DNA of 64,000 nucleotides, taken from the NCBI GenBank assembly GCA_018242425.1, contig JAFEBX010000016.1, positions 84,329 to 148,328 of the forward strand. Reading direction: 5' to 3'. Below the pieces are notes generated by a model. The model was given only the letters and a program-made list of their open reading frames with translations, was not told where the DNA came from and did no database searches. Source of the stretch: Pseudomonadota bacterium (GTDB taxonomy: Bacteria > Pseudomonadota > Gammaproteobacteria > Xanthomonadales > Xanthomonadaceae). This document shows, one piece after another, positions 8,370-15,726 of this stretch; position 1 is the stretch's first letter, and every line of letters starts with the position of its first letter. A program made the position numbers and the translations under genes.

Positions 8370-9167
8370 ATGACCAAGCGCGACCTGCGCGTGTCCCTGG
8401 TCCAGGGCGATACCCGCTGGCACGATCCGGCCGGCAACCGCGAGTACTACGCGGGCCTGATGGCACCGATGCACGGCAACACCGACCTGATCGTGCTGCC
8501 GGAAACCTTCACCAGCGGCTTCTCCAACGACGCCATCGGCAATGCCGAAACCATGGAAGGCCCGACCGTCGCGTGGCTGCGCGAACAGGCCGCAAAGCTC
8601 GACGCGGCGATCTGTGGAAGCGTGCAACTGCGCACGCCCGACGGGGTGTTCAACCGCATGCTGTTCGTGCGCCCCGACGGCAACGTCGAGCATTACGACA
8701 AGCGCCATCTGTTCACCTATGCCGGCGAACACGAACGCTACGCCGGCGGCCACGATCGCCTGGTCGTGGAATGGCGCGACTGGAAGATCTGCCCGCTGGT
8801 TTGCTATGACCTGCGTTTCCCCGTGTTCTCGCGCAACCGCCTTGGCAAGGACGGTGAACCCGAATACGACCTGCTGGTCTACGTCGCCAACTGGCCGACG
8901 CCCCGCGCCTACGCATGGAAGACGCTGCTGCGCGCCCGCGCGATCGAGAATGTCTGTTTCGTCGCCGGGGTGAATCGCTGCGGCAGCGACGGCAACGGCC
9001 TGCATTATTCCGGCGACAGCGCCGTCCTCGACTTCCTCGGCCATCCGCTGAGCGAGTGCGCGGCCGCCGAACTGACCACGACCACCACGCTGCTGGCCGC
9101 CGACCTTGCCGACTGGCGGGCGAAGTTCCCGGCATTGCGTGATGGGGATCGCTTCAGTCTCGACTGA
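8370..9167 (+). CDS. Omega-amidase / YafV-type nitrilase-superfamily amidohydrolase
   Basis: Carbon-nitrogen hydrolase with the complete Glu-Lys-Cys triad: Glu45 (LPETF), Lys111 (YDKRHLF) and Cys145 (LVCYDLRFP). The spacing and the ANWPTPRAYAWKTLLRARAIEN segment match YafV/Nit2, which hydrolyse alpha-ketoglutaramate or alpha-ketosuccinamate formed by glutamine-dependent transaminases. The second ATG (8370) was chosen because GGAG sits 6 bases before it, repeating the layout at the msrAB start. It follows msrAB by 16 bases and so is likely co-transcribed with the aminotransferase, its natural functional partner. Confidence 0.88.
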   Translation: MTKRDLRVSLVQGDTRWHDPAGNREYYAGLMAPMHGNTDLIVLPETFTSGFSNDAIGNAETMEGPTVAWLREQAAKLDAAICGSVQLRTPDGVFNRMLFVRPDGNVEHYDKRHLFTYAGEHERYAGGHDRLVVEWRDWKICPLVCYDLRFPVFSRNRLGKDGEPEYDLLVYVANWPTPRAYAWKTLLRARAIENVCFVAGVNRCGSDGNGLHYSGDSAVLDFLGHPLSECAAAELTTTTTLLAADLADWRAKFPALRDGDRFSLD

Positions 9168-9209
9168 ACTGGGCTATCCTCGGGGCTCCAGGGAGAAGGA
9201 GCTCCTCAT

Positions 9210-10025
9210 ATGTACGGGACCATGGCTGCCCGCAAGCTGGTTCGCGGGATGGAAACACTGCCGGGGTTGCGGCAGGCCGGCGCGGCGCTGTACGAACAGC
9301 GATTCGCTCGCGCAGAAAACGCCAACCTGTTCCGCGGCGTCTACCGCGACTACGCCTCGGCGCTGGCATCGGCGCCGGCGACCAAACCCCAAGGCTACGA
9401 CCACGACGAACCGGCGGCGATGTACGACTGGCGCCGCAAGATGCTGTCACCCAGTGATTATCCGGCCTTGTTCTGGATTTCGCGATTGCTCGATGACGGA
9501 CACCGCAGCGTGTTCGACTTCGGTGGCCACGTCGGCCTGCTGTACTACGCGTTCTCCCGGCACATGCCGATGCCGGCCGACCTGCGCTGGACGGTCTGCG
9601 ATGTGCCTGCAGTCTGCCGTCGCGGCGAAACACTGGCAGAGCAGAGCGGGGCGAAGGCGTTGCGTTTCACCGATCGTTTCGGCGATTGCCGTGGCTTTGA
9701 TTTGCTGTTCGCATCGGGATCGCTGCAATACCTGCAGCCGTCACTGGCGGAGATGCTGATCGAAGCCGACGTGCGTCCGCGTCATCTGCTGGTCAACCTG
9801 ACGCCGATGCACGAACGTTTCGATTACTGGACGCTGCAGAACATCTCGACCGCCTTCTGTCCGTACCACATCGTCGTGCGCGAGCGCTTCATCGGTGCAC
9901 TGACGGCACTGGGTTATCGCGTCGTTGACCACTGGATCAATCCGGACAAGCACTGCCTGATCCCGTTCCATCCGGATCATTCGCTGTCGTCCTACGATGG
10001 GATGCTGCTGTCGCTGCCCGATTGA
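9210..10025 (+). CDS. Putative methyltransferase, TIGR04325 family
   Basis: The 271-residue protein resembles the TIGR04325 class of SAM-dependent methyltransferases, usually found in polysaccharide biosynthesis loci. The nucleotide-binding start appears as [15 protein letters not shown] (about residues 100-114), followed by an acidic strand LRWTVCDVPAVC and LFASGSLQYLQ. A strong ribosome site (AGGGAGAAGGAG) precedes the ATG. It is downstream of and co-directional with the methionine genes but no glycan genes are near, so its substrate cannot be inferred. Confidence 0.75.
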   Translation: MYGTMAARKLVRGMETLPGLRQAGAALYEQRFARAENANLFRGVYRDYASALASAPATKPQGYDHDEPAAMYDWRRKMLSPSDYPALFWISRLLDDGHRSVFDFGGHVGLLYYAFSRHMPMPADLRWTVCDVPAVCRRGETLAEQSGAKALRFTDRFGDCRGFDLLFASGSLQYLQPSLAEMLIEADVRPRHLLVNLTPMHERFDYWTLQNISTAFCPYHIVVRERFIGALTALGYRVVDHWINPDKHCLIPFHPDHSLSSYDGMLLSLPD

Positions 10026-10046
10026 GCAGCGACAGTTCAAGCGGGC

Positions 10047-11663
10047 TCAGCCGTTGCGTGGCCCGCGATTGCCGCCGCCACCCGGACGACCACCGCCACC
10101 GGGCCTCGGGCCGCGATGATTGCCACCCGGGCGCGCGCCTTGCGGGCGCTGACCACCGGGACGATTGCCGCCACCGGGACGCGGGCCGCGCGGGCGGTCG
10201 TAGGCGTTGCCGTGGCCGTGGTCGAAGCTCGGAGTTGCATGGTCGGACGGGAAACTCGGCGCGTTGCCGGGATGCCCGTAGGGATGGCGTGGCTTGCCCT
10301 GGCCCGACGAAGCGCCGTACGGATTGCTGTTGAAACCGCCATCCTGCCTGGGGCCGCGCGACTGACCCGGGCCACCGCCCGGTCCGCGAGACTTCTGGCC
10401 GTAAGGCTTCGGTCCCGAGGGTTTCTGGCCGTATGGCTTCTTCGGGCGACGATCATCGGCATTGCGATGGCCGGTCGGTCCGGTCTCGACGCCGTCGGGC
10501 ACGTACCAGGTCTTCATCGCGGCGGGATTGTCGCCACCGCGCGTTTCGCCCGGACGCATGCGCTGTCCCGGCTGGCGTTCCTGACCCTTGATCTTGAAGC
10601 GCTTGTTGGCCTGGTTGGCGGCAGCATCGCCGGTGACGGTCAGTCCGCCGGACTTGCGCGGCGCGCCGCGACCGCGACGATCCTCGCGCACATGGTCGAA
10701 GCGGCGCAGTTCGCGGCCTTCGTCGGCAGCGGCGTGGCCGTTGACGTAGCCACCCTGCGAGCGACGCTCGTTGAAATGCATCGCCGACTTCTTGCTGGCC
10801 TTGCGCTGGCCGATCACCGGCTGCAGCGTCAGTGCCGAAGGCGGGCCGTCTTCCAGGCCCAGCGACTTGCGCAGGGCTTCCACCTGCGCGTCGGAGAGTT
10901 CCTGCGACTGGCCGCGCAGCAACGGCTGGGGCAGGGTGACGTTGCCGTAACGGATGCGCTTCAGGCGCGACACCTGGCAGCCCTGCGATTCCCACAGGCG
11001 GCGCACTTCGCGGTTGCGGCCTTCCTTCAGCAGCACCTTGAACCAGTCGTGCGAGTCGGAACCGCCGACGCGCTCGATGTCGTCGAACTTGGCCGGGCCG
11101 TCTTCCAGCGCCACGCCGCGACGCAGGCGATCGATGAGCTTGTCGCTCACGTCGTCCTCGCCTTCCGGCGGACGCACGCGGCAGACGTATTCGCGCTCGA
11201 CTTCATGCGAGGGGTGCATCATCCCGTTGGCCAGCTCGCCGTCGGTGGTGAGCAGCAGCAGGCCGGTGGTGTTGATGTCGAGGCGGCCGATCGCGATCCA
11301 GCGCGCGCCCTTCAGCGTCGGCAGCGCATCGAAGATGGTCGGGCGGCCTTCGGGATCCTCGCGCGTGGTGACTTCGCCTTCCGGCTTGTTGTACATCAGC
11401 ACGCGCGCCGGTTCGGTCAGCGCGGTCGCGACGAAGGTCTTGCCGTCGAGTTCGATCTTGTCGCCGCCGCTCACGCTCATGCCGACGGTGGCGGGTTCGC
11501 CGTTGATCTTCACCGCACCCGCGGCGATGCGCTGTTCCAGCGCGCGGCGCGAGCCCAGCCCGGCCTGCGCCAGCACTTTCTGCAGGCGTTCTTCAAGCTT
11601 CGGTGCGCTGGTGGCTTCGCGCTGTTTCAGCGAAAGGGGGGTGCGTTTTTCATTGTTGCTCAT
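10047..11663 (-). CDS. rluB: 23S rRNA pseudouridine synthase RluB with long Gly/Arg/Pro tail
   Basis: RluB makes pseudouridine 2605 in 23S rRNA. The N-terminal S4 domain (KLEERLQKVLAQAGLGSRRALEQ) is followed by the RsuA/RluB catalytic core with GRLDINTTGLLLLTTDGELA holding the catalytic Asp, then KEGRNREVRRLWESQG and RIRYGNVTLP. From about residue 290 to 538 the protein becomes a low-complexity tail rich in Gly, Arg, Pro, His and Lys, with repeated PYGQK and RPGG units; this tail is as large as the enzyme itself. ATG 11663 was chosen (MSNNEKRTPLS, with GGAG upstream). It overlaps scpB by 14 bases, the common scpA-scpB-rluB arrangement. Confidence 0.93.
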   Translation of the reverse strand: MSNNEKRTPLSLKQREATSAPKLEERLQKVLAQAGLGSRRALEQRIAAGAVKINGEPATVGMSVSGGDKIELDGKTFVATALTEPARVLMYNKPEGEVTTREDPEGRPTIFDALPTLKGARWIAIGRLDINTTGLLLLTTDGELANGMMHPSHEVEREYVCRVRPPEGEDDVSDKLIDRLRRGVALEDGPAKFDDIERVGGSDSHDWFKVLLKEGRNREVRRLWESQGCQVSRLKRIRYGNVTLPQPLLRGQSQELSDAQVEALRKSLGLEDGPPSALTLQPVIGQRKASKKSAMHFNERRSQGGYVNGHAAADEGRELRRFDHVREDRRGRGAPRKSGGLTVTGDAAANQANKRFKIKGQERQPGQRMRPGETRGGDNPAAMKTWYVPDGVETGPTGHRNADDRRPKKPYGQKPSGPKPYGQKSRGPGGGPGQSRGPRQDGGFNSNPYGASSGQGKPRHPYGHPGNAPSFPSDHATPSFDHGHGNAYDRPRGPRPGGGNRPGGQRPQGARPGGNHRGPRPGGGGRPGGGGNRGPRNG

Positions 11664-12351
11664 GGTGTGCTCCAGTGCTGTCGCCGTCATCGGCGAGGGC
11701 GGGTTCTTCGTCGTGTTCGACGTGTTCTGTTTCAGTGGTGGATGAAGCTTCGGCTTCGTCGAGGGAGATGTTCGCGGCGACCGGTGCGGATTCGGGATCG
11801 AACGGCAGCTGCGGTTCGAGTTCGCCGAAGTCCTTCAGTTCGGACAGCGGTGGCAGTTCGTCGAGGCGCTTCAACCCGAAATAGTCGAGGAAGCCCTTGG
11901 TGGTTCCGAGCAGTTCCGGACGGCCCGGGACGTCGCGATGGCCGACCGAGCGGATCCACTCGCGCTCTTCCAGCGCCTTGATGATGTTGCTGTTGGTGGC
12001 CACGCCGCGGATCTGTTCGATCTCGCCGCGGGTGATCGGCTGGCGATAGGCGATCAGGGCCAGCGTTTCCAGCGTGGCGCGGGTGTACTTGGTCTGGCGT
12101 TCGGCCCACAGGCGCGCCACCCACGGATGGACGTCGGCCTTGACCTGGTAGCGCCAGCCGCTGGCGACTTCCACCAGCTCCACGCCCCGCGATTCGCATT
12201 CGGCCTGCAGGGTTTCCAGCGCAGCCTGCACGCTGCCATCGGGTGCGGGTTCGTCGAGCGGGAACAGCCCGTTGAGCTGCACCAGCGTGAGCGGTTGCGG
12301 TGCCGCCAACAGGGCGGCTTCGACGATGCGGTTGATCAGGGTCTGGTCCAT
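11650..12351 (-). CDS. scpB: Segregation and condensation protein ScpB
   Basis: ScpB is the dimeric winged-helix subunit of the SMC-ScpA-ScpB condensin that compacts and segregates the chromosome. The 233-residue protein shows the family core TLETLALIAYRQPITRGEIE and RGVATNSNIIKAL, then GHRDVPGRPELLGTTKGFLDYFGL. The last ~60 residues are acidic and poorly conserved. It lies 43 bases downstream of scpA, and smc itself is 2.4 kb to the right, so all three condensin genes are in this window. Confidence 0.95.
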   Translation of the reverse strand: MDQTLINRIVEAALLAAPQPLTLVQLNGLFPLDEPAPDGSVQAALETLQAECESRGVELVEVASGWRYQVKADVHPWVARLWAERQTKYTRATLETLALIAYRQPITRGEIEQIRGVATNSNIIKALEEREWIRSVGHRDVPGRPELLGTTKGFLDYFGLKRLDELPPLSELKDFGELEPQLPFDPESAPVAANISLDEAEASSTTETEHVEHDEEPALADDGDSTGAHHEQQ

Positions 12352-12394
12352 GTGTCTCTGGTCATTCGGTTCCGGGTGGGCCGGAACGCTGGGT

Positions 12395-13309
12395 TCAATC
12401 TTCGGTGGTGCTGTCGAATTCGCTTTCCGGCACTTCCGCCGGCGCGTCGGCGGTCGCCAGCGACTTGATGTAGATCGGCTGCAGCGGTGCTTCCTGCACG
12501 ATCTCGATCAATTGTTCCTTGGCCAGCGTCAGCATGCCGAGGAAGGTCACGACGATGCCGAGGCGGCCTTCTTCCGGCGTGAACAGCGACTCGAAGCGGT
12601 GGAAGGCGCCATCGTGCAGGCGTTCCAGCAGTTCACCCATGCGCTGGCGCACGCTCAGGGCGTCGCGCTTGATCGCATGGTGGGTATAGAGATCGGCGCG
12701 CTTCAGCACATCGTGCAGGGCGAGCAGCATCTCCTTCAATTCCACCGGCGGCGGCAGGCGCACCGCGGCGCGGTCCGGCACGTGCGCCGATGCGGTACTG
12801 GTGTCGCGATCCTGGCGCGGCAGGGTGTCGAGATCCTCGGCGGCCTGCTTGTAGCGTTCGTATTCCTGCAGGCGGCGGACCAGGTCGGCGCGCGGATCGT
12901 CTTCCAGGCCTTCCTCGCTGGCCGGGCGCGGCAGCAGCATGCGCGACTTGATCTCGGCCAGGATCGCGGCCATCACCAGATATTCGGCAGCGAGCTCGAA
13001 GCGCATCTCGTGCATCGCCTGGATGTAGTCGACGTACTGGCGGGTGATCTCGGCGACCGGGATGTCGAGGATGTCGAGGTTCTGGCGGCGGATCAGGTAC
13101 AGCAGCAGGTCGAGCGGGCCTTCGAAGGCCTCGAGGATGACCTCGAGCGCATCCGGCGGGATGTACAGGTCCTGCGGGATCTGCAGTACCGGCTGGCCGA
13201 GCACGGTCGCCAGCGGCATTTCCTGCTGCCGCGGGGCACCGGGGTGTTCGGGAATGGCGGGCGCCTCGACGGCAGCGACCTGGTCAATCGGCTGTTCGGA
13301 TTCAGTCAT
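12395..13309 (-). CDS. scpA: Segregation and condensation protein ScpA
   Basis: ScpA is the kleisin that bridges SMC heads. The 304-residue product has the N-terminal kleisin motif EAFEGPLDLLLYLIRRQNLD (about 61-80), a helical middle, and the C-terminal winged helix with GRLGIVVTFLGMLTLAKEQ. About 45 N-terminal residues before the kleisin domain are variable. It begins the scpA-scpB-rluB unit. The 194 bases upstream contain no gene and should hold the promoter. Confidence 0.95.
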   Translation of the reverse strand: MTESEQPIDQVAAVEAPAIPEHPGAPRQQEMPLATVLGQPVLQIPQDLYIPPDALEVILEAFEGPLDLLLYLIRRQNLDILDIPVAEITRQYVDYIQAMHEMRFELAAEYLVMAAILAEIKSRMLLPRPASEEGLEDDPRADLVRRLQEYERYKQAAEDLDTLPRQDRDTSTASAHVPDRAAVRLPPPVELKEMLLALHDVLKRADLYTHHAIKRDALSVRQRMGELLERLHDGAFHRFESLFTPEEGRLGIVVTFLGMLTLAKEQLIEIVQEAPLQPIYIKSLATADAPAEVPESEFDSTTED

Positions 13310-13503
13310 GCATACGGCGCGAGGCCGGCGATTCGTTCAACGGGATGCACGTCGCCACGACTGCCGGGGCGGTCGGGCCATGCGAATCGGATCGGAGGGC
13401 GGGAGCGGGTCCGGATTGCCGTATGGGGGAACGGCTGGGGCACGCTGGCCGCGTATGGGAACCAAGCGTAAGCGGCCACGGGCGGCTTGTCCAGTCGGAC
13501 CGT

Positions 13504-14013
13504 TCAGGAGGCCAGTACCTCGCCGCGCGCGTCGTGGTAGCGGAAGGTCATCCACAGGCCGACCGCGACCGCATAGCAGAGATTGGGGATATAGGCCTTG
13601 TCGAGCGTGGTGACGTGGGTGGTGACCGCGGTGAAGTTGGTATAGGCGGCCTGCGACAGGGTGAAGGCGGCGACGATCAGCATGAAGCGCACGAACACCG
13701 GTTTGCGCATGTGCAGGGCCAGCACCGTGCCTTCCGAGACCAGCACGCCGATCAGGAACGGCGTGACTCCGCCGATCAGGACGAGGTTGAAGAGGCTGCC
13801 CTGGGCATGGGCCTTGAGCATCAGGTCGGCGAAGGTCACGCCCAGCGGTCGGCACAGCAGGAACAGCAGCAGGCCGGTGGCGAAGGCCATGCTGCGTACG
13901 TAGCGCTCATTGCCCTTCGCGGCCAGGATGACCTTGGTCGAGATCCACAGCTGCCCGCTGATGGTCAGCAGGATCAGCATCTGTTCGAGGATATTGAATG
14001 TGTCCCACTTCAT
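13504..14013 (-). CDS. Integral membrane protein of unknown function
   Basis: The 169-residue product is strongly hydrophobic with about five predicted helices, for example MLILLTISGQLWIS, FATGLLLFLLC, LVLIGGVTPFLIGVLV and MLIVAAFTLSQAA. I recognise no family. ATG at 14013 (MKWDTFNILEQ) begins just before the first helix; further upstream the frame runs into the divergent YciI gene region and is less hydrophobic. No clear ribosome site precedes it. It stands alone between scpA and the YciI gene. Confidence 0.6.
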   Translation of the reverse strand: MKWDTFNILEQMLILLTISGQLWISTKVILAAKGNERYVRSMAFATGLLLFLLCRPLGVTFADLMLKAHAQGSLFNLVLIGGVTPFLIGVLVSEGTVLALHMRKPVFVRFMLIVAAFTLSQAAYTNFTAVTTHVTTLDKAYIPNLCYAVAVGLWMTFRYHDARGEVLAS

Positions 14014-14113
14014 GCCGGACGTTATGTGATTGCCCTCACACAAGCATACACGGGGCTGCGTTGCGGTCGACTGCGTAGACTTGTCGCCACTCAACTCCTC
14101 GGGAACCAGAAGC

Positions 14114-14413
14114 ATGTGGTACGTGATTGAAGGCCACGACGGCGACAACGTGCTGGCGCGGCGCATGGAGCAGCGCCCCGCGCACCTGGCGCGCCTGCAG
14201 GCCTTGCTCGATGAAGGCCGGTTGCTGATCGCAGGACCGTGCCCCGCCATCGATGCCGAGGATCCGGGGCCGGCCGGCTTCAGCGGCAGCGTGGTGATCG
14301 CCGAGTTCGCATCGCTTGAGGATGCGCGCGCCTGGGCCGACGCCGATCCGTACAAGTCCGCCGGCGTCTACACGCGCGTGGACGTGCGCCCGTTCCGCAA
14401 AGTCCTACCGTGA
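14114..14413 (+). CDS. YciI family protein
   Basis: The 99-residue protein is a small dimeric alpha/beta-barrel of the YciI type (MWYVIEGHD at the start, [20 protein letters not shown], then [12 protein letters not shown]). The conserved His in PAHLARL and the Asp in DADPY are the putative active-site pair of the family; the reaction is not established. Its stop overlaps the start of the next gene by 4 bases (GTGA), so it is coupled to the BolA gene. The same pairing of YciI-like and BolA genes is common in this group of bacteria, from memory. Confidence 0.85.
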   Translation: MWYVIEGHDGDNVLARRMEQRPAHLARLQALLDEGRLLIAGPCPAIDAEDPGPAGFSGSVVIAEFASLEDARAWADADPYKSAGVYTRVDVRPFRKVLP

Positions 14414-14682
14414 GCAACGAGGCCCGCATCGCGGCAATTCGTTCCGCGCTTGAAACGGCGTTCCGGCCCGACGTGCTGGAAATCATCGACGACAGCGCAC
14501 GCCACGCCGGCCATGCCGGTGCCCGTGACGGGCGCGGTCACTTCAAGGTGCGGATCGTCGCGGGCGCATTTGCCGGACAGGGCCTGCTGGCGCGCCATCG
14601 CGCGGTGTACGCCGCGCTCGGAACGCTGATGCAGACCGATATCCATGCGCTGCAGATTGATGCGAAGGTGGTTGGGGAATAA
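14410..14682 (+). CDS. BolA family protein
   Basis: BolA proteins partner with monothiol glutaredoxins in iron-sulfur trafficking and can bind DNA. The 90-residue product has the BolA core [20 protein letters not shown] followed by HRAVYAALG, with the conserved His that bridges the Fe-S cluster, and IHALQIDAK near the end. The start is GTG at 14410, overlapping the YciI stop. No glutaredoxin gene is in the window. Confidence 0.9.
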   Translation: MSNEARIAAIRSALETAFRPDVLEIIDDSARHAGHAGARDGRGHFKVRIVAGAFAGQGLLARHRAVYAALGTLMQTDIHALQIDAKVVGE

Positions 14683-14729
14683 AGCATCGCCCGGCTGAGC
14701 GCCTTTAGCGGTTGTCCGCTGTGTCCGAC

Positions 14730-14756
14730 ACGCCGTGAATCCATCCATGGAGGCTC
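14730..14756 (-). repeat. Inverted copy 1 of a 27-base intergenic repeat
   Basis: Read on the minus strand this is GAGCCTCCATGGATGGATTC followed by ACGGCGT. It matches the plus-strand copy at 15032-15058 except at three positions. It is followed on the minus strand by GTCGGACAC. Confidence 0.7.
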
Positions 14757-15031
14757 GACTCGGCCCGCTGCGCGGGACCGGCCACTCGCTCACGCTCGTG
14801 GCGTTCGGAATCGCCACGCGGCATGCCGCGTGAGCAGCGCTTCCTCACCCATGCCTCGTATGGTCGGCCACAGCGGACGAACCGCACGGCGCCGCCGGTG
14901 GATACTTTCAGGTGATGCGTAAGCAACAGTACGCACGCTGTTGCTTCCAGAGACTTGGAGGCCACAACACGCGCGCGGAAGTGGGTCGCTGCTCCGATGC
15001 GCGGGCATTGCGCCGCATGGATGCGGCGCAT

Positions 15032-15058
15032 GAGCCTACATGGACGTATTCACGGCGT
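15032..15058 (+). repeat. Inverted copy 2 of the 27-base intergenic repeat
   Basis: Plus-strand GAGCCTACATGGACGTATTC followed by ACGGCGT, 24 of 27 bases identical to the reverse complement of 14730-14756. It is followed by CCCGCG. The two copies flank about 275 bases. Confidence 0.7.
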
Positions 15059-15121
15059 CCCGCGCGGTGGAGTGGTGACCCACGCCACCAGCGCGTACCC
15101 TGACCAGAGCCGGGCGGGCTG

Positions 15122-15478
15122 TTACTCACCGATCTTCTTGCTGACCGCGTTCTCCTGCTGGTTCAGCGTGCGCTGTTCGGTCCTGGTGATGTGGCCACCG
15201 TTCTGCGACGCCATGTCGCGCTCTTCCTGGCGGATCTGGCGGTCGTCCTTGTGCAGCGCGCGCGCCTGCGCCTTGGTCAGGTCGCCTTCCTTGCGTTCCT
15301 CGTGGATGCGGCGGTTCTGGTTGGCCAGGCGATCGTTGACCTCGTCGCGGCGCGGGTGGTGGCGATCCCAGCGCGATTCGTGTTTCTTCGTCGTGGTCGC
15401 GGCGGATGCGGTGGCCGGAGCGATGGCGGCGAACGAGAGGCTGGCGATGCCGGCGGCGATCAGGAGGTTGCGGATCAT
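15122..15478 (-). CDS. Small secreted charged protein, function unknown
   Basis: The 118-residue product starts with a clear Sec signal (MIRNLLIAAGIASLSFAAIA, likely cleaved after ASA near residue 26). The mature part is highly charged and helical, rich in Arg, Asp, Glu, Asn and Gln (DEVNDRLANQNRRIHEERKEG, RALHKDDRQIRQEE), which suggests a periplasmic coiled or disordered helix. I recognise no named domain. It is a single gene, divergent from smc, with the repeat-rich gap at its 3' side. Confidence 0.7.
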   Translation of the reverse strand: MIRNLLIAAGIASLSFAAIAPATASAATTTKKHESRWDRHHPRRDEVNDRLANQNRRIHEERKEGDLTKAQARALHKDDRQIRQEERDMASQNGGHITRTEQRTLNQQENAVSKKIGE

Positions 15479-15651
15479 GATGGTGTCCTCGTGTGGGGGG
15501 AGGAGTTCTCGGTGAACTCACCGCCATCAACGAGCCAGATCCCCACAGGTTGAGTGACGGTTTCGTCATCCTCGGTCCATCCCCGGCGGTCAACCGCAGC
15601 TGGCCCCGCTATACTGCGGAATCCCGTACTGTTTTCGGGGTGCCTTGTTTC

Positions 15652-15657
15652 TATAAT
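15652..15657 (+). promoter_or_regulatory. Candidate smc promoter (-10 TATAAT)
   Basis: A consensus TATAAT lies 70 bases upstream of the smc ATG. With a 17-base spacer the -35 would be CTGTTT, a poor match, so only the -10 is convincing. The 247-base gap shared with the divergent secreted-protein gene holds no gene. Confidence 0.5.
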
Positions 15658-15726
15658 CAAATAGTTACAGGCGATATTTCATCCAATACTTGATGCGCTG
15701 AATGGCGCAGGAAGCCCCTTCGACCC

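Larger units (their letters stand above)
14683..15121. other. Non-coding gap rich in inverted repeats
   Basis: About 440 bases with no convincing gene. It contains a pair of inverted 27-base copies (14730-14756 and 15032-15058, 24 of 27 identical), a perfect 18-base palindrome at 14815-14832, a hairpin with 9-bp arms AAGCAACAG/CTGTTGCTT at 14921-14946, and a hairpin with 8-bp arms GCGCCGCA/TGCGGCGC and loop TGGA at 15010-15029. Base composition and packing of dyads resemble dispersed intergenic repeats of Xanthomonadaceae. Confidence 0.7.

Noticed and set aside
5081..8437. Very long open frame on the minus strand across the aminotransferase and msrAB genes
   Set aside because: It is antisense to well-identified genes with catalytic motifs, has no recognisable domain, and exists only because GC-rich codons rarely give stops on the opposite strand.
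14683..15121. Possible short genes in the gap after the BolA gene
   Set aside because: Short frames in several directions have no ribosome site, no conserved motif and are crossed by palindromes.
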